DNA of 64,000 nucleotides from Rhizobium sp. (GTDB lineage Bacteria > Pseudomonadota > Alphaproteobacteria > Rhizobiales > Rhizobiaceae), in the NCBI GenBank assembly GCA_003527225.1, contig DPXQ01000116.1, forward strand, positions 62,091 through 126,090, given 5' to 3'. The position numbers and the translations under genes were made by a program. The notes below the pieces were generated by a model that saw only the letters and a list, made by a program, of their open reading frames with translations, made no database searches and was not told the origin of the DNA. Every line of letters begins with the position of its first letter. Positions within the stretch are counted from its first letter, which is position 1. Below, piece by piece: positions 49,208 through 58,488 of this stretch.

Positions 49208-50005
49208 ATGCCCCAGCCCTATCATCGCTTCGCCGAAAACGACCCGAACCTGCCCCCTGCCGCGCGCCGCGACTGGATCGCGGTGCTGCCGCTCGGCGCC
49301 CATGAGCAGCACGGCCCGCACCTGCCCTTCGAGACGGACACCCTGATTGTCGAGGGCATCGTCAACCGCCTAATCGCCGCCCTGCCGGCGGATCTTCCCG
49401 CGACCTTCCTCCCCGTCGAACCGGTCGGCTATTCCGTCGAGCATATGGACGTTCCCGGAACCAGGAGCCTCGCCTATGACGAGGCGGTCGCCCGCTGGCT
49501 GGGCATTGCCGAGGCGCTATCGCAACAGGGTATCCGCAAATTCGTGATGCTGAACGCCCATGGCGGCAACTCGCCGCTGATGACCGTGGTCGCGACCGAG
49601 GCGCGCGTGCGGTTCGACATGCTGGCGGTGGCGACGAGCTGGACGCGTTTCGGCCTGCCGGAAGGAGTGATCGCGCCGCAGGAAAAGGCGATCGGCATCC
49701 ATGGCGGCGAAATCGAGACTTCCGTCATGCTGGCGCTTTACCCCGACAGGGTGGATATGACGCAAGCCGCCGACTTCCCATCGCGACAATCAGACTATGC
49801 CGCCCGCTTCGCCCATCTGCGCGCCTATGGCCCGCACGCCTTCGGCTGGAAGATGTCGGACCTCAGCCGACAGGGCGTCACGGGCAATGCCGCCGCCGCC
49901 ACCGCCGGAAAGGGCGAGAAGCTGATCGCGCACGCGGTCAGGGGGCTGATCGAATTGCTCGGGGATGTGCATGCGTTTAACCCAGGCGATTTTTGCATGA
50001 ATTGA
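49208..50005 (+). CDS. Creatininase-family amidohydrolase
   Basis: 265 aa, normal length. Metal-binding residues of the family are visible: GAHEQHGPHLPFETD (Glu, His, Asp), NAHGGNSPL, and GIHGGEIETSVM. The family includes creatininase, MftE-like peptidases and formamide hydrolases such as ArfB in riboflavin/F420 synthesis. Without a diagnostic partner the substrate is open. A short unmatched tail (AFNPGDFCMN) ends the protein. It is divergent from the MarR-type gene and upstream of a toxin-antitoxin pair. Confidence 0.85.
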   Translation: MPQPYHRFAENDPNLPPAARRDWIAVLPLGAHEQHGPHLPFETDTLIVEGIVNRLIAALPADLPATFLPVEPVGYSVEHMDVPGTRSLAYDEAVARWLGIAEALSQQGIRKFVMLNAHGGNSPLMTVVATEARVRFDMLAVATSWTRFGLPEGVIAPQEKAIGIHGGEIETSVMLALYPDRVDMTQAADFPSRQSDYAARFAHLRAYGPHAFGWKMSDLSRQGVTGNAAAATAGKGEKLIAHAVRGLIELLGDVHAFNPGDFCMN

Positions 50006-50026
50006 AAATCGATGCCTGATGCGCTA

Positions 50027-50052
50027 TTTTGGTCTAAACTATTGGACCGAAA
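50027..50052. promoter_or_regulatory. Inverted repeat before the antitoxin gene, probable autorepression operator
   Basis: TTTTGGTC (50027-50034) and GACCGAAA (50045-50052) are inverted with one mismatch and a 10-base spacer, ending 12 bases before the antitoxin ATG. Antitoxin-toxin complexes of the Phd/VapB type usually repress at such palindromes. Confidence 0.6.
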
Positions 50053-50064
50053 GTGAGGCACACC

Positions 50065-50322
50065 ATGCGGATGCCTGTCAGCGAAGCAAAAGCCAATTTG
50101 ACCGAACTGGTTCGCCGCGCCGAGGCCGGCGAGGAGGTCATCCTCACCCGCCACGGCAAACAGACGGTCCAGCTGGTACCCGTCACGCCGGTCCAGACGC
50201 CCGAGGAAAGACGCGCGATCATCGCCGAAATCCGCGCCCGCGCGGCCGGGCCCCGGCCAGCCGACGAGAACGCGGCGCGCAGCCAGGACTTCCTCTATGA
50301 TGAAAACGGCCTGCCGGGATGA
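50065..50322 (+). CDS. Phd/YefM-type antitoxin
   Basis: 85 aa. The N-terminal fold MPVSEAKANLTELVRRAEAG with EVILTRHGKQTVQLVP is the typical Phd/YefM DNA-binding dimer. The C-terminal half (DENAARSQDFLYDENGLPG) is the flexible toxin-neutralising tail. ATG 50065 is used because GTG 50053 lies in the operator and lacks a ribosome site. Its stop overlaps the toxin start in ATGA, so expression is coupled. It should bind the toxin and repress at the upstream inverted repeat. Confidence 0.85.
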   Translation: MRMPVSEAKANLTELVRRAEAGEEVILTRHGKQTVQLVPVTPVQTPEERRAIIAEIRARAAGPRPADENAARSQDFLYDENGLPG

Positions 50323-50708
50323 TTGCGGTCGACACGTCCGCCCTGATCGCGATCGTGCGCAACGAAGCCACCGCCGATGCCTGCCAGGCTGTGCTCGAAG
50401 CAAATAGCGAGGTCTGCATATCAGGCGGCACCTTGGCCGAGGCGCTGATCGTCGCCACGGCAAGGGGATACCTGCAAGCCGTCCGCGATCTGGTAGACGG
50501 GCTCCGCTTCATCGTCATGGACGTGACCGAGGAAACGGCTGAGAGAGCCGCGGCGGCCTATGCCCGCTGGGGCAAGGGCAACCATCCGGCCGGACTGAAT
50601 TTCGGCGATTGCTTTGCCTATGCGCTCGCCGAACAAATGAATTGTCCGCTTCTGTTCGTTGGCGACGACTTCTCCAAGACCGATATCGTTCCCGCTCTGC
50701 CGGCCTGA
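50319..50708 (+). CDS. vapC: PIN-domain ribonuclease toxin (VapC)
   Basis: 129 aa. The PIN acidic centre is visible: Asp5 in IAVDTSALIAI, Glu in GTLAEALIVA, Asp in NFGDCFAYALA, and a final Asp in FVGDDFSKTD. These coordinate Mg for RNA cleavage; VapC toxins often cut tRNA or rRNA. Its start overlaps the antitoxin stop. Pairing with a Phd-type antitoxin is common in alphaproteobacteria. Nothing suggests inactivation. Confidence 0.9.
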   Translation: MIAVDTSALIAIVRNEATADACQAVLEANSEVCISGGTLAEALIVATARGYLQAVRDLVDGLRFIVMDVTEETAERAAAAYARWGKGNHPAGLNFGDCFAYALAEQMNCPLLFVGDDFSKTDIVPALPA

Positions 50709-50867
50709 GCTTTGCGAACCCGGGAAACGTCGCGACCAAACAAGCAGCCATGGCGAACGCCCGCGCCCCGCTCCCAACAAAATCTTTGAACTGCCGCGCG
50801 GCGCAGCCTATATGAGCGTAAGTTCTCTTTCAGGCTGCAACAGCCAATCCCACCGATCGAGGTTTTC

Positions 50868-51959
50868 ATGACCGAAGCTGCCGCAAAACCCATTCCCGTC
50901 ACCGTCATCACCGGCTATCTCGGCGCCGGCAAGACAACGCTCCTGAACCGCATCCTGTCGGAAAACCACGGCAAGAAATACGCCGTCATCGTCAACGAAT
51001 TCGGCGAGATCGGCATCGACAACGACCTCATCGTCGAATCGGACGAGGAAATCTACGAGATGAACAACGGCTGCGTCTGCTGCACGGTGCGCGGCGACCT
51101 GATCCGCGTCGTCGAGGGCCTGATGCGCCGCCCCGGCCGCTTCGACGGCATCATCGTCGAGACCACCGGCCTTGCCGATCCTGTGCCGGTCGCCCAGACC
51201 TTCTTCATGGATGACGATGTGCGCGCCAGGACCGAGCTCGACGCCGTCGTCACCCTGGTCGATGCCAAGCACCTGCCGCTGCGCCTGAAGGACAGCCGCG
51301 AGGCCGAGGACCAGATCGCCTTTGCCGACGTCGTCGTCATCAACAAGACCGACCTCGTCAGCCATGACGAACTGCACCGCATCGAGGATATCGTGCGCGC
51401 CATCAACCCGTCCGCCCGTGTCTATATGACCACGCGTTCCGGCGTCGACCTGACCAAGGTGCTGAACCAGGGTGCCTTCAATCTCGAGCGCGCGCTGGAA
51501 AACGATCCGAACTTCCTCGACCACGACGAACCGGACCATGTCTGCGGTCCCGGCTGCGACCACGATCATGGGCACGATCACCATCATCACGACCACGATC
51601 ATCACCACCATGATCATGACCACCATCACCACGATCACGGCCCTTCGGCGATCCATGACGTCACCGTCGTCTCGATCTCGTTGCGCGGCGGCGAGATGAA
51701 CCCGGACCGCTTCTTCCCGTGGATCCAGAAGGTCACCCAGACCGACGGCCCGAACATCCTGCGCCTCAAGGGCATCATCGCCTTCAAGGGAGACGAGGAG
51801 CGTTATGTCGTCCAAGGCGTCCACATGATCATCGAGGGCGACCACCAGCGCCCCTGGAAGGACGGCGAGAAGCGCGAAAGCCGCCTTGTCTTCATCGGCC
51901 GCGATCTCGACCGTGAAAAGCTTGAGAAGAGCTTCCACGCCTGCGAGGCAGCAGCATGA
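50868..51959 (+). CDS. COG0523 (CobW/ZNG-like) GTP-binding metallochaperone
   Basis: 363 aa. G-domain: Walker A GYLGAGKTT (16-24), the metal site NGCVCCTV (Cys69-x-Cys71-Cys72), IVETTGLADP, and NKTD (guanine specificity). A His/Asp-rich linker (about residues 225-262, over 15 histidines) joins the G-domain to the CobW C-terminal domain (VVSISLRGGEMNPDRF). Such proteins deliver zinc or cobalt to client enzymes. The strong His-rich loop favours zinc under limitation. No Zur-box-like repeat is apparent upstream. A WD40 gene follows and is probably its partner. Confidence 0.9.
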   Translation: MTEAAAKPIPVTVITGYLGAGKTTLLNRILSENHGKKYAVIVNEFGEIGIDNDLIVESDEEIYEMNNGCVCCTVRGDLIRVVEGLMRRPGRFDGIIVETTGLADPVPVAQTFFMDDDVRARTELDAVVTLVDAKHLPLRLKDSREAEDQIAFADVVVINKTDLVSHDELHRIEDIVRAINPSARVYMTTRSGVDLTKVLNQGAFNLERALENDPNFLDHDEPDHVCGPGCDHDHGHDHHHHDHDHHHHDHDHHHHDHGPSAIHDVTVVSISLRGGEMNPDRFFPWIQKVTQTDGPNILRLKGIIAFKGDEERYVVQGVHMIIEGDHQRPWKDGEKRESRLVFIGRDLDREKLEKSFHACEAAA

Positions 51960-52017
51960 CGCCAGAAAGTGTGAAGCGGTTTTCGGACAAGGTCATGCCA
52001 GCGGGAAAGACCGCCTG

Positions 52018-53004
52018 ATGCCGACGGTTGCTCCTCTCGATATCGAAGGTCACGTCGTCGCCACGGCCTTTCTCGGCGACATTCCGGTCTTTGCCGCAGC
52101 GTCGGGCGCCATCCACCGGCTCGACGGCGGCGAAAAGGTGACCGAAGCCCATCAGGGCCTGCTGACCTGCATCAAGGATCCGGCAAGCCAGACGCTGATC
52201 ACCGGCGGCGAGGACGGCAAGGTCCTGCGCATCGCCCATGACGGCACGGTCACCGAACTGGCCCATGTGCCGCGCAAGTGGATTTCCGTGGTCGCCGCCG
52301 GACCGCAGGGCGCTGTCGCCTATGCCCATGGCAAATCGAGCTTCGTGCGGCTTGCCGATGGCCAGGTCCACGAATTCACCGAGGAGCGCACCGTCGAGGG
52401 CGTCGATTTCGCGCCCAAGGGACTGCGGATCGCCGTTGCCCGCTATAACGGCGTGACGCTGCATTGGGTCGCGACGAAGGGCGCCCCGGTCGATCTCGAC
52501 TGGAAGGGCGCCCATACCGGCGTCACCTTCTCCCCCGATGGCCGCTTCGTCGTCACCATGATGCAGGAAAACGCCCTGCATGGCTGGAAGCTCGACGGCA
52601 AGGCCGGCGAGAGCCGCCACATGCGCATGACCGGCTATCCCGCGAAGGTGAAATCGCTGTCGTGGTCGGTGAAGGGCAAGTGGCTTGCCTCCTCCGGCGC
52701 GCCGGCAGCCATCGTCTGGCCGTTTTCCGGCAAGGACGGCCCGATGGGCAAGGCCCCGCTCGAACTCGGCACCCGCGCCAACATCATGGTCACCCAGGTT
52801 GCCTTCCACCCGGCGGAGGAAGTGCTCGCCATCGGCTTCATCGACGGCATGATCCTCGCGGTCCGCATCGCCGACGGCAAGGAGGCGCTGTTGCGCCGTC
52901 CCGGCAAGGGCGCGATCACCTCGCTTGCCTGGAGCGCCAGCGGCAAGCTTCTCGCCTTCGCCTCCGGGGCCGGCGACTGCGGCGTCATCGATATTTCCGG
53001 CTGA
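52018..53004 (+). CDS. WD40-repeat beta-propeller protein
   Basis: 328 aa of WD40-like repeats forming a probable seven-blade propeller: LLTCIKDPASQTLITGGEDG, VEGVDFAPKGLRIAVARYNG, HTGVTFSPDGRFVVTMM, VKSLSWSVKGKWLASSGAPA, VAFHPAEEVLAIGFIDG, and ITSLAWSASGKLLAFASGAG. It has no signal peptide and is cytoplasmic. It starts 58 bases after the COG0523 gene on the same strand; this pairing recurs in alphaproteobacteria. A scaffold or client-recognition role for the GTPase is the natural guess. ATG 52018 is used because the similarity begins there. Confidence 0.82.
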   Translation: MPTVAPLDIEGHVVATAFLGDIPVFAAASGAIHRLDGGEKVTEAHQGLLTCIKDPASQTLITGGEDGKVLRIAHDGTVTELAHVPRKWISVVAAGPQGAVAYAHGKSSFVRLADGQVHEFTEERTVEGVDFAPKGLRIAVARYNGVTLHWVATKGAPVDLDWKGAHTGVTFSPDGRFVVTMMQENALHGWKLDGKAGESRHMRMTGYPAKVKSLSWSVKGKWLASSGAPAAIVWPFSGKDGPMGKAPLELGTRANIMVTQVAFHPAEEVLAIGFIDGMILAVRIADGKEALLRRPGKGAITSLAWSASGKLLAFASGAGDCGVIDISG

Positions 53005-53303
53005 TCGAATTGCGCCTTACTTGAAAGTACAAAGAATAGGCCTGCCGCATACTTGCTACAGGCCTCACCTGGCAAAAGCCAAGCCCACACAACCAATTTC
53101 TCCGCCAGATGATCATGCTTAACGGCTCGGTAATTCTTGCTGATTAGACTTTGCATCGTCCTAAAGCGTTCGCCACATGCCGACGATGCCGGTGATCCGA
53201 ACGCCCAGTCCCGGACAACAGGCTATAAAACCCTGCCAACCGGTCTGTCAGCCGGTGACGGTGCGTCTCTCGTACGTCCCTGCCCTCGACGCTTGGCGTT
53301 TCA
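53005..53303 (+). other. Intergenic region before the chemoreceptor gene
   Basis: About 300 bases. AGGCCTG (53038-53044) and CAGGCCT (53059-53065) form a hairpin after the WD40 gene without a T-run; it may end that transcript. The right part should hold the chemoreceptor promoter. I see no gene or confident boxes. Confidence 0.4.
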
Positions 53304-55172
53304 ATGGAACACAGGCTCATGCGCTTCGATATTTCATTTATGGTCACATCGGCCGGGTTGACCGTCGCGGCAGGTCTCGTCGCTACGGTCGGGCTTGGCA
53401 TGCAGACCCTGCAGACGCTCAAGATCAACGGCCCCATCTACCAGCAGATCGTCGACGGCAAGGACCTGATCGCCGACATCCTGCCGCCTCCCCTTTACCT
53501 CACCGAAGCCTATTCGCTGACCAGCGAGACCGCCCTCCACCCCGAGACCGCGGACGCCAATCTCGCGCGGTTGAGCGTGCTGAAGGGCCTCTACGCCGAG
53601 CGTCGCGAATACTGGAAAAACACCACCCTGCCGCCCACCCTGGCAACCAAACTCTATTCCGAGGTCTTGACCAAGGGGGACGTATTCTGGAAGCAACTCG
53701 ACACCGCCTACCTGCCGGCCGTGACTTCAGGGGATGCCGCCGCCGTCAGCGCGGCGCTGCCCGGGCTGAGGGAGAGTTTCCATGTTCACGAGGCTGCTGT
53801 GAATGAACTCGTGGAGATGTCCAACGCCTATCTGAAGACTCGCGAACAGTTTGCCGCCGAAGAGACTGCGCAACGTGAAAAGTTGGCGCTCGGCGGTGGC
53901 ATCGCGTTGACCTTGACGGCCCTCGGCGCCGTGTTGTTCATCCGTCGCCGCGCGCTCAATCCTCTCGGCCGCATCGGCGCCTACATGACCAGCATGGCGG
54001 AAGGCAATTACGACCAGACCGTGCCTTATTCGACGCGGAACGACGAGATCGGCGAGATCGCTGCGGCCGTCGAGGTATTTCGCCGGGCCGGACTGGAGAA
54101 GCGGCGCCTGGAAGCGGAAGCGGAAAGCGCCCGTACGCTCGCGGAGGGTGAACGCGCCGACCGCGAGAAGCACCGCCTGATGGAGGCCGAGGCGCTCAGG
54201 ATCGTGGTCGAGACGCTCGGCGCCGGCCTCAACCGCCTAGCCGAATGCAATATCCGAATGACCATCGACGAGCCTTTCGAGCCGCATTTCGAGTCTCTGC
54301 GCCGCGACTTCAACAACTCGATCGCCACCTTCCAGGCCACCCTTGAGGAAGTACTGTCGGAGACGAACGGCCTCTACGACAACAGCCAGGAAATGCGCGC
54401 CGCCGCCGACAACCTCTCGCAGCGCACGGAGCAGCAGGCTGCCGCGCTCGAGGAAACCTCGGCGGCATTGGAAGAGGTCACATCGACCGTGCGCTCGTCG
54501 GCCGAACGTACCCAGGACACCCGCAACCTCGTCCGCGAGGCGAAGGAATGCGCAATCGCCTCGGGGGAGGTGGTCCGCGATGCGGTCAGTGCCATGCAGC
54601 GAATCGAGAAGGCCTCTTCCGAAATCGGCCAGATCATCGGTGTGATCGACGACATCGCCTTCCAGACGAACCTTCTGGCGCTCAATGCCGGTGTCGAGGC
54701 GGCACGCGCCGGCGAAGCCGGAAAGGGCTTTGCAGTGGTCGCCCAGGAAGTGCGCGAACTCGCCCAGCGCTCGGCCACGGCCGCCCGCGAGATCAAGGGC
54801 CTGATCGGGAATTCCGCCGCGGAGGTTTCCTCGGGCGTCGAACTGGTGGGCGAGACCGGCCAGGCACTCGACCGGATCCAGGGCTTCGTCGCTCGTGTCG
54901 ACACCAATATTGATGCCATCGCCACTGCCGCGAAGGAACAGGCCACCGGCCTGCAGGAAATCTCCTCGGCGATCCAGAAAATCGACCAGATGACCCAGCA
55001 GAATGCCGCCATGGTCGAGGAAACGACAGCCATCAGCCACACTCTGGCGGAAGGCGCATCGCACATGACAAAGCTTGTCGGCCGCTTTCAGTTGAACCGC
55101 AGCATCGCGATCCAAGACGCGGGCTCCGCACAGGGCCGGAATACTTTGGCGGCTCCATCGCGAGCCGCCTGA
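53304..55172 (+). CDS. Methyl-accepting chemotaxis protein
   Basis: 622 aa. Transmembrane helices at ~12-34 and ~195-215 enclose a ~160-residue helical periplasmic sensor. A HAMP domain follows ([18 protein letters not shown]), then a second HAMP-like stretch ([15 protein letters not shown]). The signalling domain's hairpin tip is intact ([20 protein letters not shown]), as are methylation helices rich in Glu/Gln. No CheR-binding pentapeptide ends the chain. The ligand cannot be inferred; the sensor lacks a recognisable Cache motif. ATG 53319 is an alternative start. There are no che genes beside it. Confidence 0.9.
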   Translation: MEHRLMRFDISFMVTSAGLTVAAGLVATVGLGMQTLQTLKINGPIYQQIVDGKDLIADILPPPLYLTEAYSLTSETALHPETADANLARLSVLKGLYAERREYWKNTTLPPTLATKLYSEVLTKGDVFWKQLDTAYLPAVTSGDAAAVSAALPGLRESFHVHEAAVNELVEMSNAYLKTREQFAAEETAQREKLALGGGIALTLTALGAVLFIRRRALNPLGRIGAYMTSMAEGNYDQTVPYSTRNDEIGEIAAAVEVFRRAGLEKRRLEAEAESARTLAEGERADREKHRLMEAEALRIVVETLGAGLNRLAECNIRMTIDEPFEPHFESLRRDFNNSIATFQATLEEVLSETNGLYDNSQEMRAAADNLSQRTEQQAAALEETSAALEEVTSTVRSSAERTQDTRNLVREAKECAIASGEVVRDAVSAMQRIEKASSEIGQIIGVIDDIAFQTNLLALNAGVEAARAGEAGKGFAVVAQEVRELAQRSATAAREIKGLIGNSAAEVSSGVELVGETGQALDRIQGFVARVDTNIDAIATAAKEQATGLQEISSAIQKIDQMTQQNAAMVEETTAISHTLAEGASHMTKLVGRFQLNRSIAIQDAGSAQGRNTLAAPSRAA

Positions 55173-55202
55173 CGGCAACCGAACCGGCACCTCGACTTGG
55201 GG

Positions 55203-55233
55203 CGCTTGCGACGGGTTGCCGGCAAGCGTCTTT
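55203..55233 (+). terminator. Probable terminator of the chemoreceptor gene
   Basis: CGCTTGC (55203-55209) and GCAAGCG (55222-55228) form a perfect 7-bp stem followed by TCTTT, 31 bases after the stop and just before the convergent cyclase gene. Confidence 0.5.
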
Positions 55234-55252
55234 GCGGCTGGCGTCCCTGAGA

Positions 55253-56476
55253 CTAGACCGCCCTCTTCACCGCGTCCAGGCCGTCGACCACGACGCAATT
55301 GCGGCCATTGTCCTTGGCCCTGTAGAGCGCGGCATCCGCCCGCTCCACAAGGTCCTCGGCGCTGAAGCTTTCGTCGAGGCGTGCCGTCGCCACCCCGAAA
55401 CTTAGCGTCAGCGGTGCGCCCAACACGGGTACGACGTGCACGATGCCGGCGGCCTCGATGGCATAGCGCAGGCGCTCGGCGATCGCGGCCGCGCCATGGG
55501 CCTCCATGCCCGGCAGAAGGACGATGAACTCCTCGCCCCCATAGCGGAAGACCGCGTCGCCCGCGAAGCGGATTTCCCCCGCCATGATTTCCGCCACCTG
55601 CTTGATGCATTCGTCGCCGGCCGGATGGCCGAAATGATCGTTGTACTCCTTGAACTTGTCGATATCGGCGATGATCACCGCGAGCCTGCCGTCTCCGGCG
55701 GCATCGGCGCTGATCCAGGAAAGCGTCTGCTCCAGCCCGCGCCGGTTGCCGAGCCCTGTCAGGGCGTCATGGGTGGAAAGGTCCTCGAGTTCCTCCGTCC
55801 TGATGCGCTGCCGCAGCGCCTGGAGATAGTCGATGCGCATTTCGCGCTCGATGGTATAGCCGGCGACAAGCGTGAAGATCGTGCCCCCGATCATCTGGAA
55901 ACCGGCCATCAATTGGGATTCCCAGGTCATTGTCTCGAGGTTCCACATCGCGAACCCGTGGAGCGCAACGCAACCGATGCTGACCGCCACCGCATAGCGG
56001 AAACGCAGGCGCTGCACGATCACTCCGAGCAGCGGGACCAGCAGCATCCCGTAGAGGTACTCCTTCGCCAGGACATTTGAAGGCGCCCTGATCATGACGA
56101 CAACCGCGACCGCGACCGCCAGGACGACGACCGAGATCACTCCTTCGCGCAGGACGGGCGGAGGGTCGCGCGAGATGAAGGCCAAGGCGAGCAAAGCCAT
56201 GATCGTCACGATCACTCTTATGATAAGCACACGCCCGAATTCTTCCGGCAGCGCGAGATAATCGATGATCGCGAAAGAATCGAAGGCCGCCAGGGCAATG
56301 AAGGCGCGCAACACGATTTCGCGACAGCGCCGGGCCCGCGTATCGGCCTCGAACCGCTGCTCCAGAACCGCGGGAAATTGGAGAAATCCTCCCGTTCTAG
56401 CGATGGTGCGGTCGATCAGCGCACGATCGATGCCCGACATTCTCCCGGTCGGAAGAGGTCTGGTATTCCCGGTCAA
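55253..56476 (-). CDS. Membrane diguanylate cyclase
   Basis: 407 aa with about six membrane helices (residues ~55-210) and a C-terminal GGDEF domain. The active site is intact: GLGNRRGLEQ, DIDKFKEYNDHFGHPAGDE, RYGGEEFIVLLPG (GGEEF at 313-317), and ADAALYRAKDNGRN. It should make c-di-GMP. The inhibitory site is altered: FAGD stands where RxxD is expected, so product inhibition may be weak. The start is TTG at 56476 after AGGAAACGCC, or ATG 56440. It is convergent with the chemoreceptor gene. The membrane part resembles no sensor I can name. Confidence 0.9.
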   Translation of the reverse strand: MTGNTRPLPTGRMSGIDRALIDRTIARTGGFLQFPAVLEQRFEADTRARRCREIVLRAFIALAAFDSFAIIDYLALPEEFGRVLIIRVIVTIMALLALAFISRDPPPVLREGVISVVVLAVAVAVVVMIRAPSNVLAKEYLYGMLLVPLLGVIVQRLRFRYAVAVSIGCVALHGFAMWNLETMTWESQLMAGFQMIGGTIFTLVAGYTIEREMRIDYLQALRQRIRTEELEDLSTHDALTGLGNRRGLEQTLSWISADAAGDGRLAVIIADIDKFKEYNDHFGHPAGDECIKQVAEIMAGEIRFAGDAVFRYGGEEFIVLLPGMEAHGAAAIAERLRYAIEAAGIVHVVPVLGAPLTLSFGVATARLDESFSAEDLVERADAALYRAKDNGRNCVVVDGLDAVKRAV

Positions 56477-56596
56477 AGGCGTTTCCTCGGCGTCCTTGGT
56501 TTTTACGCACGATATACTTTAGGGACAATGCATTGAACCCCTTGATGAACTATTTCGAACTTCGCTAAATTGCCGCCGATCGGAGTTCGCATGCCG

Positions 56597-56632
56597 CTGA
56601 AACAACGGCTGCGGAAAATGGTTCCGCAGCCG
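56597..56632 (-). terminator. Terminator of the GNAT gene
   Basis: CGGCTGCGGAA (56606-56616) and TTCCGCAGCCG (56622-56632) form a perfect 11-bp stem. On the minus strand it is followed by TTGTTTC. It lies 49 bases beyond the stop of the acetyltransferase gene at 56681. Confidence 0.65.
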
Positions 56633-56680
56633 CCGGGCGGCGGATTTTCAAGCGACGCGAGCCCGGCACGCCACAGGGCG

Positions 56681-57271
56681 TCAGGCGGCCTTGCGCAGTG
56701 CTGGACGGGAGAACTTGCGGCCCGAGGCGACGATCATCCCGGCGGCATTGTCGAGCCAGCCGGCCTTCAGTTCCAGCGCCAGGAACCGCTCGCGCGCGAA
56801 GGGGCCGGGCATGACGAGGTGTTGCGTCTTTTGCGCCAGGAAGCCGAAGCGTTGATAGTAGGCCGCATCGCCCACCAGCAGGATCGCCCCGTGGCCGCGC
56901 TTGCCTGCCTCGGCAATTGCCGCCCGCATCAGCGCCGAGCCAATGCCCTTGCCCTCATGGACGCAATCGACCGCCAGCGGCCCGAGCAGCAACGCATCGA
57001 CCGGATTGGCTTGCCCGTTGACCCCGGCCTCGATGTTCCAGAGCCTGACAGTGCCGATCACATGGCCGTCGCGGTCGCGGGCGACGAGCGCCAGCCCTTC
57101 GGCCGGCACGCGGCCGTGACGGATCCTTTCCGACGATTTTGCCTTCCGCTCCGACCCCATGACGCGGTCGAGCAGCGTCTCGCGCGCGACCACGTCGGCT
57201 GGCGTTTCAGCATCGATGACAAAGGCAGGCGGCGCGAAAAACGCGCGCACGACGTCCAGAACAGCGGCCAT
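56681..57271 (-). CDS. GNAT-family N-acetyltransferase
   Basis: 196 aa. The acetyl-CoA loop appears as CVHEGKGIGSALMRAAIAEA, and the preceding beta strand as DALLLGPLAVD. A C-terminal helical extension (ALELKAGWLDNAAGMI) matches the YhbS-like branch. The substrate is unknown. ATG 57271 has GGGAGGCCAAA upstream. It follows the decarboxylase gene on the opposite flank with a hairpin at its own 3' end. N-acetylation of a polyamine is conceivable given its place beside ornithine/lysine decarboxylase, but that is inference from position only. Confidence 0.8.
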   Translation of the reverse strand: MAAVLDVVRAFFAPPAFVIDAETPADVVARETLLDRVMGSERKAKSSERIRHGRVPAEGLALVARDRDGHVIGTVRLWNIEAGVNGQANPVDALLLGPLAVDCVHEGKGIGSALMRAAIAEAGKRGHGAILLVGDAAYYQRFGFLAQKTQHLVMPGPFARERFLALELKAGWLDNAAGMIVASGRKFSRPALRKAA

Positions 57272-57316
57272 TTTGGCCTCCCGTACCAAGAAGTGTTTCC
57301 GATTTTGTGATTGTCG

Positions 57317-57338
57317 CCGCGCCGGCTGTCCGGCGCGG
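57317..57338 (-). terminator. Strong hairpin after the decarboxylase gene
   Basis: CCGCGCCGG (57317-57325) and CCGGCGCGG (57330-57338) form a perfect 9-bp stem with a CTGT loop, five bases after the decarboxylase stop. No T-run follows on the minus strand, so it is a weak terminator or a 3' stabiliser. Confidence 0.4.
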
Positions 57339-57343
57339 ACGCT

Positions 57344-58477
57344 TTAGATGACGTAGGCCTTCAGCGGCTCGAAGCCGTTGAACGCGACCGCCGAATAGGT
57401 GGTCGTGTAGGCGCCCGTGCCCTCGATCAGAACTTCGTCGCCGATCGTCAGCGAAACCGGCAGCGGGTACATGTTCTTCTCATAAAGAACATCGGCCGAA
57501 TCGCAGGTCGGGCCGGCGATCACGCAAGGCTCCATCGCGTCCATGTCGCGCTCCGTGCGGATCGGATAGCGGATCGCCTCGTCCATGGTTTCGGCCAGAC
57601 CGCCGAACTTGCCGATGTCGAGGAACACCCAGCGATTGGCGTCGTTGTCCGACTTCTTCGAGATCAGCACGACTTCCGCCTTGATCACGCCGGCATTGCC
57701 GACCATGCCGCGGCCCGGCTCGATGATGGTCTGCGGGATATGGTTGCCGAAATGCTTCTTCAGCGCACCGGCGATCGCGCGGCCATAGGCCTCCGCCGAC
57801 GGGATGTCGCGCAGGTACTTGGTCGGGAAACCGCCACCCATGTTCACCATCTGCAGGTGGATGCCCTGCTTGGCGAGCGAGGTGAAGACACGCTTGGCAT
57901 CGGCAAGGGCCGAATCCCAGGCATCGACCTTGGTCATCTGCGAACCGACATGGAAGGAAACGCCGAACGAGTCGAGACCCAACTGATGTGCATAGACCAG
58001 CACGTCGACCGCCATCTGCGGCACGCAGCCGAACTTGCGCGAAAGCGGCCATTCCGCACCTTCGCCATCGGTCAGCACGCGGCAAAACACACGGGCGCCG
58101 GGAGCCGCACGGGCGATCTTTTCCACTTCCTCATGGCTGTCGACCGCGAAGAGATCGATGCCGAGCGCATGCGCGCGGGCAATGTCGCGTTCCTTCTTGA
58201 TCGTGTTGCCGTAGGAAATCCGGTTTGCCGTCGCACCGGCGTCGAGCGCCATCTGGATTTCGGCGACCGAAGCGCAGTCGAAGCTCGAACCGAGATCGGC
58301 GAGCAGCTTGAGGACTTCCGGAGCCGGATTGGCCTTGACAGCGTAGTAGATCGCGCTGTCCGGCAGGGCATGACGGAAGGCACCGTAGTTTTCGCGTACG
58401 ATGTCGAGGTCGACCACGAGGCACGGACCTTCGGGTCGTCGGGTGTGGATGAAGTCGAGGATGCGCTGACTGGTCAT
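57344..58477 (-). CDS. Ornithine/lysine decarboxylase (group IV, alanine-racemase fold)
   Basis: 377 aa. It removes the carboxyl group of ornithine (and perhaps lysine) to make putrescine (or cadaverine) with pyridoxal phosphate. PLP Lys48 is in SAIYYAVKANPAP. The specificity loop region GVSFHVGSQM, the phosphate-binding NMGGGFPT, EPGRGMVGNAG, and the active-site Cys-Asp in GPTCDSADVLYE are present. Length matches bacterial eukaryote-like ornithine decarboxylases of rhizobia. ATG 58477 is used; the longer frame lies in the leader. A long structured 5' leader suggests RNA-level control by polyamines. Confidence 0.9.
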   Translation of the reverse strand: MTSQRILDFIHTRRPEGPCLVVDLDIVRENYGAFRHALPDSAIYYAVKANPAPEVLKLLADLGSSFDCASVAEIQMALDAGATANRISYGNTIKKERDIARAHALGIDLFAVDSHEEVEKIARAAPGARVFCRVLTDGEGAEWPLSRKFGCVPQMAVDVLVYAHQLGLDSFGVSFHVGSQMTKVDAWDSALADAKRVFTSLAKQGIHLQMVNMGGGFPTKYLRDIPSAEAYGRAIAGALKKHFGNHIPQTIIEPGRGMVGNAGVIKAEVVLISKKSDNDANRWVFLDIGKFGGLAETMDEAIRYPIRTERDMDAMEPCVIAGPTCDSADVLYEKNMYPLPVSLTIGDEVLIEGTGAYTTTYSAVAFNGFEPLKAYVI

Positions 58478-58488
58478 CGGTTTATTCC

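Noticed and set aside
51541..51650. Repetitive CAC/CAT/GAC tract considered as a DNA repeat array
   Set aside because: It encodes the His/Asp-rich metal-binding linker of the COG0523 protein and is in frame, so it is a coding low-complexity region.
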